Of a stretch of DNA of 64,000 bases, positions 56,940 through 64,000 are shown piece after piece. This DNA comes from Permianibacter fluminis (GTDB taxonomy: Bacteria; Pseudomonadota; Gammaproteobacteria; Enterobacterales; Permianibacteraceae). The position numbers and the translations under genes were made by a program. The DNA is taken from assembly GCF_013179735.1 (NCBI RefSeq), contig NZ_JABMEG010000002.1:434001-498000 (forward strand). The letters run 5' to 3'. Positions within the stretch are counted from its first letter, which is position 1. Each line of letters begins with the position of its first letter. Under the pieces are notes generated by a model that had not been told where the DNA came from, did not search any database, and saw nothing but the letters and a program-made list of their open reading frames with translations.

Positions 56940-58319
56940 ATGAAGACGTTGTTTGCCGAGCGGGCCTTGCTAGCTGGCGGCTGGGCGCGTGATGTACAGG
57001 TTGCCATTGCCGATGACGGACGTATTGCGAGGGTCGAGACCGGTGTCACGGCGGCCGCGGATGCTGAGCGCCTGCATGGCCCTTTGCTGCCGGGACTGAC
57101 CAATCTGCATTCGCATGCGTTTCAGCGGGCGATGGCCGGCTTGACCGAATACCGCGCCAACCCCGCCGACAGTTTCTGGACCTGGCGTGATTTGATGTAT
57201 CGCTTTGCTGCCATGTTGCAGCCGGAGCATTTGCAGGCGGTTGCCGCGCAGCTGTATGTCGAGATGCTGAAGGCGGGCTATACCGGCGTCTGCGAATTTC
57301 ATTACCTGCATCACGATGTCGATGGCAAACCCTATGCCGATCCGGCGGAGATGTCCTGGCAGATTGTCGCAGCCGCCGAACAAACCGGCATTGCGCTGAC
57401 CCATTTGCCGGTTTTGTACCGTTACGGCGGCTTTGGTCCGCAACCGGCGAAAGACGGGCAAAAACGATTTTTGCATGACAGCGATGCCTACGCGGCATTG
57501 CTGCAGCGCCTGCACAAAAAATTGACCGATCCTCGACACCGGCTGGGCATTGCGCCGCACAGCTTGCGCGCGGTGACGCCAGAACTGCTGACCGAAGCGC
57601 TGACCGCCATCCATGCGCTCGACCAGCAGGCGCCGGTGCACATTCACATCGCCGAACAAACGTTGGAAGTCGACGATTGCCTTCGCCACACCGGACAGCG
57701 GCCAGTGGCGTATCTGTTTGATCAGTTACCGGTGGATGCACATTGGTGTCTGGTTCATGCCACCCATCTCGATGATCGCGAATTGCAGTTGCTGGCGCAG
57801 AGCGGTGCGGTCGCCGGCATTTGCACGACCACCGAAGCCAATCTCGGCGACGGGTTTTTCCGCATGCACGAATATCTGGCCGCCGGCGGTGTGTTCGGAG
57901 TGGGGTCCGATAGCCATATTTCGGTGTCGGCGGTCGAAGAATTGCGCTGGCTGGAATACGGCCAGCGTTTGCTCAAGCGCGAGCGCGCCGTGCTAGGTAA
58001 TGCCGAGGTCAGCGTTGGCCGTCGACTCTACGACGGCGCTTTGCGCGGTGGCGCGCGTGCAGCCGGCCGTCAGGCGGGTGCGATTGCGACCGGCCAGATC
58101 GCGGATCTCATTGTCCTGCAAGCGGATGTACGCGATGAGCGACGCGCAGCCATGGGAACCGGTGACGCCGTCCTCGATAGCTGGTTGTTTGCCAGCAACG
58201 ATAATCGCGTGCGTGACGTGATGGTGCAGGGGCGCTGGTGCATCCGCGATGGCCATCATGCCGCTGAAGAACGCATCGCCAGTGCCTACCAGCAGACCAT
58301 GCGACAACTGTTGGCCTGA
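56940..58319 (+). CDS. hutF: Formimidoylglutamate deiminase
   Basis: This is step 4: formiminoglutamate to N-formylglutamate + ammonia, feeding HutG. 459 residues from the ATG at 56940, with AGGAG 5 bp upstream; the longer frame overlaps hutI. Amidohydrolase motifs: LTNLHSHAFQRAMAGLTEY, VHIHIAEQTLEVDD, WCLVHATHLDDRE and FGVGSDSHISVS. The gap to hutI has a TACAAT -10-like box (56834-56839) and a distant ATTGTA half-site, but no full HutC palindrome. HutF plus HutG shows the five-step branch, with no formiminoglutamase. Confidence 0.95.
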   Translation: MKTLFAERALLAGGWARDVQVAIADDGRIARVETGVTAAADAERLHGPLLPGLTNLHSHAFQRAMAGLTEYRANPADSFWTWRDLMYRFAAMLQPEHLQAVAAQLYVEMLKAGYTGVCEFHYLHHDVDGKPYADPAEMSWQIVAAAEQTGIALTHLPVLYRYGGFGPQPAKDGQKRFLHDSDAYAALLQRLHKKLTDPRHRLGIAPHSLRAVTPELLTEALTAIHALDQQAPVHIHIAEQTLEVDDCLRHTGQRPVAYLFDQLPVDAHWCLVHATHLDDRELQLLAQSGAVAGICTTTEANLGDGFFRMHEYLAAGGVFGVGSDSHISVSAVEELRWLEYGQRLLKRERAVLGNAEVSVGRRLYDGALRGGARAAGRQAGAIATGQIADLIVLQADVRDERRAAMGTGDAVLDSWLFASNDNRVRDVMVQGRWCIRDGHHAAEERIASAYQQTMRQLLA

Positions 58320-58364
58320 GCTGCAGCCATGAGCGCGTGGACGATTCGTATGGCCGTTCGGGTG

Positions 58365-60281
58365 TTAACCCGTTGATGGTTGCCGGTTGTCGTTCAGCCA
58401 GCGTTGCAGACAGTTGAGCAGGGTTTCGCGGCTGATCGGTTTGGCCAGGTAATCGTCCATGCCGGCGGCAAGGCAGCGTTCGCGATCACCTTCCATGGCG
58501 TTGGCGGTCAAGGCCACAACGGTGGTTCGACGGCGATTGTCGAGCTCCAGTCGGCGCAGCCGGCGCGTGGTTTCAAAACCATCGAGCGTGGGCATCTGAC
58601 AATCCATCAGGATCAGGTCGTAGTCTTGCTGGCTGCAACGCGCCAGTGCCTGTTCACCTTCCGAGGCGGTATCCACGGCAATGCCGAGATGCTGCAACAT
58701 GCCTTTGATCACGGTTTGATTGACGATGTTGTCTTCGACCAGCAGCACCTTGCCGCTCAGGCTCGGCCGCGCGGTTTCGGTGCTGGGCGCGACGCTTGCG
58801 CTACTCGGCAGGCGATAACTGAACGGCAGCAATACCGTGAACACCGAGCCGACGCCCGGCGCACTTTTTACCCGCAGTTCGCCGCGCATCAGCTGCACCA
58901 GTTGCTTGCAGATGGACAAGCCCAAACCGGTGCCACCGTGACGACGGGTGGTGGAGCCGTCGGCCTGGGTGAACGCATCGAAAATCAGCGATTGTTTGTC
59001 TTCCGGAATGCCGATGCCGGTGTCTTCGACTTGCAGCGTCAACAGCAATTGCTGGGTCGATTCCGTTGCCAGCATGGCTCGCACCCGAACGTGGCCTTGT
59101 TCGGTGAACTTGACCGCATTGCCGACCAGATTGACCAAGACCTGGCGCAGCCGGGTCGGGTCGCCGAGCAGCTCGATGCGGCGATCCTCGCCGGCAAATT
59201 CCAGCTTCAGTTCAATCTGCTTCAGTCGCACCTCGTTGTGGAACGCGCTGAGGCTGCGCCGGATCAGCTGTTCCGGATCAAACCAGATTTGCTCCAGCGT
59301 CAGCTTGCCGTCTTCAATTTTGGAAAAGTCGAGAATGTCGTTGATGACCCGCAGCAGATGCTCGGTCGATTCACTGGCGGTGTTGACGAATTCGCTTTGC
59401 TCCTGATTGAGCGGCGTTTCATGCAGCAGTTGCAGCATGCCAAGCGTGCCGTTCATCGGCGTGCGCAGTTCGTGGCTGACATTGGCCAGAAACTGGCTCT
59501 TGGCGCGGTTGGCGGCCTCGGCGGCTTCGCGCGCGCGCAGCAGGCCCTGCATGTGTTCCTGCTCGGCGTGGCGGGCGGCAGCGAGACCTTCGGCCATGGC
59601 GTTGACGTCGGCTTCCAGCATGCCGATTTCGCCACCGGAGCGCTGTGGTACCCGCACGGCAAAGCTGCCGTCCTTGATCCGGCGCAGCGTTTGCGACAGC
59701 CGCTGAATCGGCACGCTGATCGAACGGCTGATGAACAAGGCAATCAGAAATGACACCAGCAGCGCGATGCAACCCAGAATGAAGGCGACTCGCAACACTT
59801 CGCGCTGGCGCTGCTGAATCTGTTCATCGGACAAGCCGACGGTGACCGTGCCGATTCGCTCGCGACTGGTGCTGTGGTGATCGCCGGCCAGCGCCAGTGC
59901 ATCGTCGAGCGTGTCGAGCGGAATTTCCTGCTGGTAGATCGGCGCGTTGAAGGTAAACACTTGCCGCTCGCCGTTGGCGACCGGCTTCTGGCGGAAGATC
60001 AGCGTGGTGTTGGCGGTGTTGTCGATGCGGGCGAACAGCACATCGGGTTCGGCCAGCACGGCATCGATGAGATTGGTCAGCTGAGCGCTGTCGCCGACCA
60101 CCACGCCGTACTCGGCTGCTGGCGCCAACTGCTTGGCCATCAGTTCGCCGCGCCGCTGCAATTGCTGCTCGATGTCGTCGAGCCGGGCCGACACAAAATA
60201 CGCGGTCAGCAAAATGAATGTTGCCAGCGTGGGCAACACGCCGAGCACGGCGGTGCGGCTGCGGATCGACCATCTATTCAC
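58365..60281 (-). CDS. Hybrid sensor histidine kinase (HAMP-HisKA-HATPase-REC)
   Basis: About 638 residues from the GTG at 60281, which CGGAG precedes by 6 bp; a longer ATG frame to 60320 overlaps the upstream gene more. TM1 [21 protein letters not shown], a periplasmic region, TM2 (about 165-185), HAMP, HisKA with [15 protein letters not shown], HATPase with [11 protein letters not shown] and [14 protein letters not shown], then a receiver with Asp in [13 protein letters not shown]. The N-terminus recalls BarA/GacS, but there is no C-terminal Hpt domain, so phosphate must pass to a separate Hpt or regulator. It overlaps the binding-protein gene by 8 bp, which is likely its signal input. Confidence 0.92.
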   Translation of the reverse strand: MNRWSIRSRTAVLGVLPTLATFILLTAYFVSARLDDIEQQLQRRGELMAKQLAPAAEYGVVVGDSAQLTNLIDAVLAEPDVLFARIDNTANTTLIFRQKPVANGERQVFTFNAPIYQQEIPLDTLDDALALAGDHHSTSRERIGTVTVGLSDEQIQQRQREVLRVAFILGCIALLVSFLIALFISRSISVPIQRLSQTLRRIKDGSFAVRVPQRSGGEIGMLEADVNAMAEGLAAARHAEQEHMQGLLRAREAAEAANRAKSQFLANVSHELRTPMNGTLGMLQLLHETPLNQEQSEFVNTASESTEHLLRVINDILDFSKIEDGKLTLEQIWFDPEQLIRRSLSAFHNEVRLKQIELKLEFAGEDRRIELLGDPTRLRQVLVNLVGNAVKFTEQGHVRVRAMLATESTQQLLLTLQVEDTGIGIPEDKQSLIFDAFTQADGSTTRRHGGTGLGLSICKQLVQLMRGELRVKSAPGVGSVFTVLLPFSYRLPSSASVAPSTETARPSLSGKVLLVEDNIVNQTVIKGMLQHLGIAVDTASEGEQALARCSQQDYDLILMDCQMPTLDGFETTRRLRRLELDNRRRTTVVALTANAMEGDRERCLAAGMDDYLAKPISRETLLNCLQRWLNDNRQPSTG

Positions 60282-61281
60282 GATCGACTCCGGCTTTTTC
60301 GTCGGCCTTGGCCAGATCATGCAGGATGCGCAGCAGCGCCTCGTTGTCCGGCAGATGGATGTTCAGCGAGCGTGCGACATCGGCGTTGACGTTGACGTCG
60401 AAATAGCGGGCATAACCGGGCGGCGGCAGCTTCATTACGGTGCTGCTGCGGGTTTCGTTACCACGGGCGTCGTTACTGCGGATGTCGTCGCTGCGCAGCG
60501 GTTGCAGCATTTCGCTGACTTGCTGGGCGATGTGCTGGACGCTGCTGAACGTGGTCGCCAGGCTGCCGGCCTTGACGAAGGCCGGTGAACTGCCGATGAC
60601 GACTTTTTCCTGCCGGTAAGCGGCGGTCAGAATGGTCTTGATGGTGTAACGGTTGTACAGCGCGGCGTTGGCGCTGGCGAGCAGCATGTCGCTCTGGCCA
60701 ATGACGCTGACCAGTGTTGCTGGCAATTCGGCATCGGCGGCTACCGGCTGGGCCACCAGCTTGACGTTGAGTTTCTCGGCGGTGGCGATCAAGGCTGGCA
60801 GTTGGCCGGCTTCGCTGAGTTGATACAGATAACCGACGCTGGTCATGCCCGGCAGCAACAATTCGGCGAGTTCGATTTGCCGGCGCGCCGGCGGGTCCTG
60901 ATAGATGGCACTGAGTGGGCGGCCACTGCGCTGCAGCGCCGGTTGCAGTTGCTCAAATTGTTGCCGACTCAGCAGTACGCAAAGCATGGCGGCGCGCGGC
61001 GGTTTGCCAGCGAGCAGCGCGGTGGAATCGCCGCCGGCGGCGATGATCAGATCGACATCTTGCAGCGAGGCAGGCGGTTCGCCGGTGGTCCAGTTGCGGC
61101 TGTCGTGCGGTTCAAGCTTGATGTTTTGGCTGCGCAGCTGCGGCGTCAGCGCTTCGGCGAATTGCTGGAAGACTTCCTGACTGCCGTTGTAGACCAGCGC
61201 CACCCGCAGTTCTGCGGCATGAGCCGTGTCAGGGCGCAGCATCAGTGCTGTCAGCACCATCAGGATGGTCAGCAACCGCAT
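60274..61281 (-). CDS. ABC-type substrate-binding protein paired with the hybrid kinase
   Basis: 335 residues from the ATG at 61281 ([15 protein letters not shown]), followed by a signal peptide ending TAHA. The fold is of the ABC substrate-binding (PF04392-like) type: [37 protein letters not shown], and [45 protein letters not shown], a stretch typical of the family. There is no transporter gene beside it; it overlaps the hybrid kinase gene by 8 bp. It probably serves as a periplasmic sensor subunit. The ligand is unknown. Confidence 0.85.
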   Translation of the reverse strand: MRLLTILMVLTALMLRPDTAHAAELRVALVYNGSQEVFQQFAEALTPQLRSQNIKLEPHDSRNWTTGEPPASLQDVDLIIAAGGDSTALLAGKPPRAAMLCVLLSRQQFEQLQPALQRSGRPLSAIYQDPPARRQIELAELLLPGMTSVGYLYQLSEAGQLPALIATAEKLNVKLVAQPVAADAELPATLVSVIGQSDMLLASANAALYNRYTIKTILTAAYRQEKVVIGSSPAFVKAGSLATTFSSVQHIAQQVSEMLQPLRSDDIRSNDARGNETRSSTVMKLPPPGYARYFDVNVNADVARSLNIHLPDNEALLRILHDLAKADEKAGVDRE

Positions 61282-61589
61282 GGCGATCAATATCTGCGCG
61301 CGCGGCACCTGCGCACGCGGCAACGGCTCACAGACTCCCTGCGCAAGGAACCTATGCGCAAAAAACAACACGCCGAGCCGTCGCAATGGCCAACGCAGCA
61401 TGGTCAGCATGTCGGTGCCGACAGCGGGAGGAAGTGGGCGGCGCGGGCTTTGATCGACAGCATTCCTTTGCAAGCGCCTCAGTGATGGGTCAACGACAGG
61501 TCTGGGAGCCGTTGCCGGCCAATCGGCAGGCGATCAGCGGCGAACGGGCCTACAACAACCAGCTGCCATCTTAATCATGGCTGCCCGGC
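61282..61589. other. Gap between the binding-protein gene and ung
   Basis: No supported gene. Short frames exist on the plus strand, one ending GQRQVWEPLPANRQAISG, but without a ribosome-binding site or family likeness. Repeated TGCGCA motifs (61297-61355) may form weak hairpins in the binding-protein leader. Confidence 0.3.
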
Positions 61590-62261
61590 TTATGCCAGCG
61601 CCGGCAGCGCCCAGTCGACCGGCGTTTGGCCGTGGCCGACCAATGCGGCATTGCAGCGGGAAAAATGCTTGCAGCCGAAAAAGCCCCGGTGCGCGGAAAG
61701 CGGCGAGGGGTGCGGTGCCGTCAACACGGTGTGGCGCTGGCTGTCGATCATGCCGAGTTTGCTCTGCGCCGGTTTGCCCCAGAGCAGGAAGACCACATGC
61801 GGGCAGCGGTCGTTGACTTCACGAATGATGCGGTCGGTGAACGGTTCCCAGCCCTGACCCTGATGCGATTGCGGCTGACCGGCGGCGACGCTGAGCACGG
61901 TGTTGAGCAGCAGCACGCCCTGATGGGCCCAGTGCGACAGATCGCCGTGGCGACTGATCGGAATGCCGAGATCGGCCTGCAGTTCCTTGAACATGTTCAG
62001 CAGCGACGGTGGTAGCGGCACGCCCGGATTGACCGAAAAGCACAGGCCATTGGCCTGACCCGGACCGTGGTAAGGATCCTGCCCGAGGATGACCACCTTG
62101 AGCTGTTCGATCGGGGTGGCTTTGAGCGCGGCAAACAGCCGATCCCGTGGCGGGTAGATGGTGATGCCCTGTTCGCGCTGCTGATCCAGAAACTGCATGA
62201 CCGCGCGAAAATGCGGGCTGTCTTTTTCGCCCTGCAGTGCGCTGCTCCAGCTGTCATTCAT
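61590..62261 (-). CDS. ung: Uracil-DNA glycosylase
   Basis: This enzyme removes uracil from DNA to start base-excision repair. 223 residues, the usual family-1 size. The catalytic Asp62 is in VVILGQDPYHGPGQANGLCFSV; VFLLWGKPAQSK and the His loop TAPHPSPLSAHRGFFGCKHF complete the site. It stands alone on the minus strand; the 236 bp before it hold a very stable hairpin and a short 12-bp repeat. Confidence 0.97.
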   Translation of the reverse strand: MNDSWSSALQGEKDSPHFRAVMQFLDQQREQGITIYPPRDRLFAALKATPIEQLKVVILGQDPYHGPGQANGLCFSVNPGVPLPPSLLNMFKELQADLGIPISRHGDLSHWAHQGVLLLNTVLSVAAGQPQSHQGQGWEPFTDRIIREVNDRCPHVVFLLWGKPAQSKLGMIDSQRHTVLTAPHPSPLSAHRGFFGCKHFSRCNAALVGHGQTPVDWALPALA

Positions 62262-62307
62262 GGTCGGGGTCGGTGCCGGTTATTCAGGCGGCGCACGTTA
62301 GCATGGC

Positions 62308-62342
62308 GGCTCCGGCGCGTCATTCGATGACGCGCCGGAGCC
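62308..62342. repeat. 16-bp perfect hairpin between the DUF6763 gene and ung
   Basis: GGCTCCGGCGCGTCAT and its exact complement are separated by only TCG. There is no T run on either side. It lies 47-81 bp above the ung start. Confidence 0.9.
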
Positions 62343-62382
62343 TGCGGTTCAGATGGCGATTGAGCTTGCTGCAGGTGGTTGG

Positions 62383-62442
62383 GTTGATGCTGAAGTTGAT
62401 GCTGCGGTTGAAGCGGAGGTCGAGGCACAGGCTGAAGCCCGT
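62383..62442. repeat. Degenerate 12-bp tandem repeat
   Basis: The units are GTTGATGCTGAA, GTTGATGCTGCG, GTTGAAGCGGAG, GTCGAGGCACAG and GCTGAAGCCCGT. Read on the plus strand they give VDAE-VDAA-VEAE-VEAQ-AEAR within an otherwise unconvincing frame. Confidence 0.6.
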
Positions 62443-62497
62443 GTCGCAATCCGTTCGGAATCCAGCACCGAACTCCGGATGGGCATCGCGCAACCGC

Positions 62498-62797
62498 TCA
62501 GTAATCGTCGTCCGGCAATTCGTCGTGGCTGTCGTGCCAGTCGTCATCCGGCAAGTGCGTGGTACCGGCGTCGGCATCCAGGACAAAGTCTGATTCGCCA
62601 CCCCGATTCGATGGCGGCGGCGCCATGCTCAGCAACAAATCGCGCCAGCTGTCGCGATCAAGTGCCAGCACATCGCCGTCGGCATATTGGATGTCGATGA
62701 CACCATCGGCGTCGTCCATCGCGACGACTTCAAACAGGCGTTGTTCGCCGTGATCGCGATACCACTCGCCAACGATGGGTTCGAGTTTGCGGACCAT
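62498..62797 (-). CDS. DUF6763-like small acidic protein
   Basis: 99 residues from the ATG at 62797 (MVRKLEPIVGEWYRDHGEQRLFEVVAMDD). The first 60 residues form a small beta domain (VIDIQYADGDVLALDRDSWRDLLL) of a kind common as an uncharacterised protein in gammaproteobacteria. The tail is very acidic with His/Asp (DDDWHDSHDELPDDDY). The longer frame upstream is Arg/His-rich noise. Function unknown; no operon partner. Confidence 0.7.
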   Translation of the reverse strand: MVRKLEPIVGEWYRDHGEQRLFEVVAMDDADGVIDIQYADGDVLALDRDSWRDLLLSMAPPPSNRGGESDFVLDADAGTTHLPDDDWHDSHDELPDDDY

Positions 62798-62997
62798 GAC
62801 CTGTGTCCTTTTCGGGCGGCGCAGCGGCCGTTTGTGGGCTGCTCGCTGCTCGTGCAATGAAACCGGTTTCGGGCGTCGCTTTGATTGGTGTGAGCGCGGC
62901 GCGTGATGGCGTCGCAGCGGCCCGGCAGGTGACGGCATCGATGTCCGTTACCTGCCTAGCATAGCCGCTCACACGCGGCCCGGATCACGCATTTGGC

Positions 62998-64000
62998 TCA
63001 GGGCGCCGGCGGTCCGGCAAGCGGTGGCGGCGTCGGCAAGGGGGCTCGGGCGCTATCCGACAGCAGATCAAACACTTGCGCATCCTGGCCAAGCCGTTCG
63101 GCATAAATCAGGCTGTAGGCCATGACATTTTTGACGTAATTCTGGGTTTCCTGAAACGGAATGGTTTCAATCCAGATATCCAATGGCAAATCGGCGAATT
63201 GCTCGCGCCAGCGGTCGACCCGGCTTTGGCCGGCGTTGTAGGCCGCGGTGGCGTAAACGTAGTTGCCGGCGTTGCGCTGAATCAGCTCGGCCAGATGGGC
63301 GACGCCGATTCGGATGTTCTGGTTCGGTCGAATCAGATCGTGACTGCCGTCGTAGTGGATGCGGTATTTGCGGGCGGTTTGCCGCGCGGTTTCCGGCATC
63401 AACTGCATCAGACCGAGCGCGCCGGCGCCGGATTTGGCGTCGCTGATGAACATGCTTTCCTGCCGGGTAATTGCGAACGCCCACGTGGGGTGGATCTGCC
63501 GGTAGCGCGATTCGCTGGTCAGGGTATCGGCATGGGCCAGCGGAAAGCGCAGCTCCCAGGCGCCGGTCGCCGGGGCTTTGCCGAGCGCGGCGATGGCGCG
63601 ATCCGGCCAGTTCCAGTCATTGGCGACCACGGCGGCGGCATGCAGCTCGGCCGGGCTCAGGGTCTGGCTCAGGGCATACCATTCGCGCCGGGCGTCCACC
63701 TGCCGGTCCAGCGCCAACCATTCCCTGGCCCGCTGCATCGCCGGCAATGCCCGGATGCGGGCGACGGTATCGGCCGATACCGCTAAAGGCGGCGGACTCA
63801 TCCGGTTGCGCTGGCCGAGCTGGCCGCGTGCCAGAAAACCGTAATAGTCGAGATTGCCAGCTAGCGATTGCCAGATGCCGACGGCACTGTCGCTGCGGTC
63901 CTGAGCGGCCAGGCTGCGGCCACTGAAATAACGCCAGCGATTGCTCTGATACTCAGAGGCTGGCAGCTGGTTGAGCCAGTAATCGGTATCGGTCCAATTT
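62998..64000 (-). CDS. slt: Soluble lytic murein transglycosylase, C-terminal part
   Basis: The frame is open to the right edge: from 64000 it reads TDTDYWLNQLPASEYQSNRW, then GRSLAAQ and DYYGFLARGQLGQRN, so the gene begins outside and an internal ATG at 63801 is not its start. 333 codons are present. These are the alpha-solenoid end and the catalytic domain with Glu in AFAITRQESMFI, GALGLMQLMPETARQTAR and YNAGQSRVDRW. Slt cuts peptidoglycan strands to 1,6-anhydro products in the periplasm. The end is Pro/Ala-rich. Confidence 0.95.
   Translation of the reverse strand, partial: NWTDTDYWLNQLPASEYQSNRWRYFSGRSLAAQDRSDSAVGIWQSLAGNLDYYGFLARGQLGQRNRMSPPPLAVSADTVARIRALPAMQRAREWLALDRQVDARREWYALSQTLSPAELHAAAVVANDWNWPDRAIAALGKAPATGAWELRFPLAHADTLTSESRYRQIHPTWAFAITRQESMFISDAKSGAGALGLMQLMPETARQTARKYRIHYDGSHDLIRPNQNIRIGVAHLAELIQRNAGNYVYATAAYNAGQSRVDRWREQFADLPLDIWIETIPFQETQNYVKNVMAYSLIYAERLGQDAQVFDLLSDSARAPLPTPPPLAGPPAP

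Noticed and set aside
62353-62700. Plus-strand frame with VDAE-type repeats
   Set aside because: It overlaps the DUF6763 gene on the other strand and turns Arg/His-rich, with no start signal.

Overview
The window is a GC-rich chromosomal segment of a gammaproteobacterium. The evidence is the SohB, thiopurine methyltransferase, Ast, BaeSR, TesA, TopA, PyrD, RlmKL, FadE and Hut families, frequent 4-bp ATGA/GTGA gene overlaps, and REP-type palindromes of the Pseudomonas/Stenotrophomonas style. I cannot name the genus. There are no rRNA or tRNA genes, no transposase, no prophage and no CRISPR array. The window cuts sohB at its left edge and a soluble lytic transglycosylase (slt) at its right edge.

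Layout. 0-5.2 kb: end of sohB, tpm, an S9 peptidase and a large Ig-repeat lipoprotein. 5.2-12.1 kb: arginine catabolism by the arginine succinyltransferase pathway. M20 hydrolase, astA, astD and astB lie on the minus strand and astC diverges from them; no AstE is seen, and the M20 hydrolase may fill that step. 12.1-14.1 kb: DUF1287 protein, a short signal peptidase I and the TesA esterase. 14.4-22.7 kb: a one-direction envelope-stress-like block holding a small secreted Cys-repeat protein, a BaeS/BaeR-like pair, a MacA-like adaptor carrying a Spy/CpxP-like insertion, a MacB-type ABC transporter split into ATPase and permease genes, and a HAF-repeat surface protein. It lies between tesA and ybbA-ybbP, which are normally divergent neighbours. 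26.3-34.7 kb: topA with a strong promoter and structured leader, pyrD and rlmKL, interrupted by AT-richer small membrane-protein genes and by dispersed repeat elements. 35.5-37.6 kb: a histone-H1-like protein, a degenerate 14-bp-period repeat region and a glutaredoxin-like protein. 37.6-40.9 kb: a PsrA-like TetR regulator with two PsrA-type boxes on its promoter, followed by fadE. 41-47.5 kb: a MASE1-PAS histidine kinase and a CecR-type regulator/HlyD/ABC exporter operon. 47.7-48.1 kb: a possible small RNA. 48.1-58.3 kb: histidine utilisation (hutH, hutU, hutC, hutG, hutI, hutF) with a Ser/Thr kinase and a small hypothetical gene inside the cluster. 58.4-64 kb: a hybrid histidine kinase with its periplasmic binding protein, ung, a DUF6763 protein and slt.

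How the genes work together. Two amino-acid routes end in glutamate. Ast turns arginine into glutamate and succinate. Hut turns histidine into glutamate, ammonia and formate by the five-step HutF/HutG branch; a HutC operator sits in the spacer of the hutG promoter. Fatty-acid beta-oxidation appears under PsrA control. Several systems (BaeSR-MacAB, CecR-HlyD-ABC, YbbAP, the Ig lipoprotein, LepB, Slt) concern the cell envelope. The non-coding DNA is rich in structure: REPIN doublets between catabolic genes, hairpin-bearing repeat elements with compensatory stem changes, long perfect palindromes and strong intrinsic terminators.
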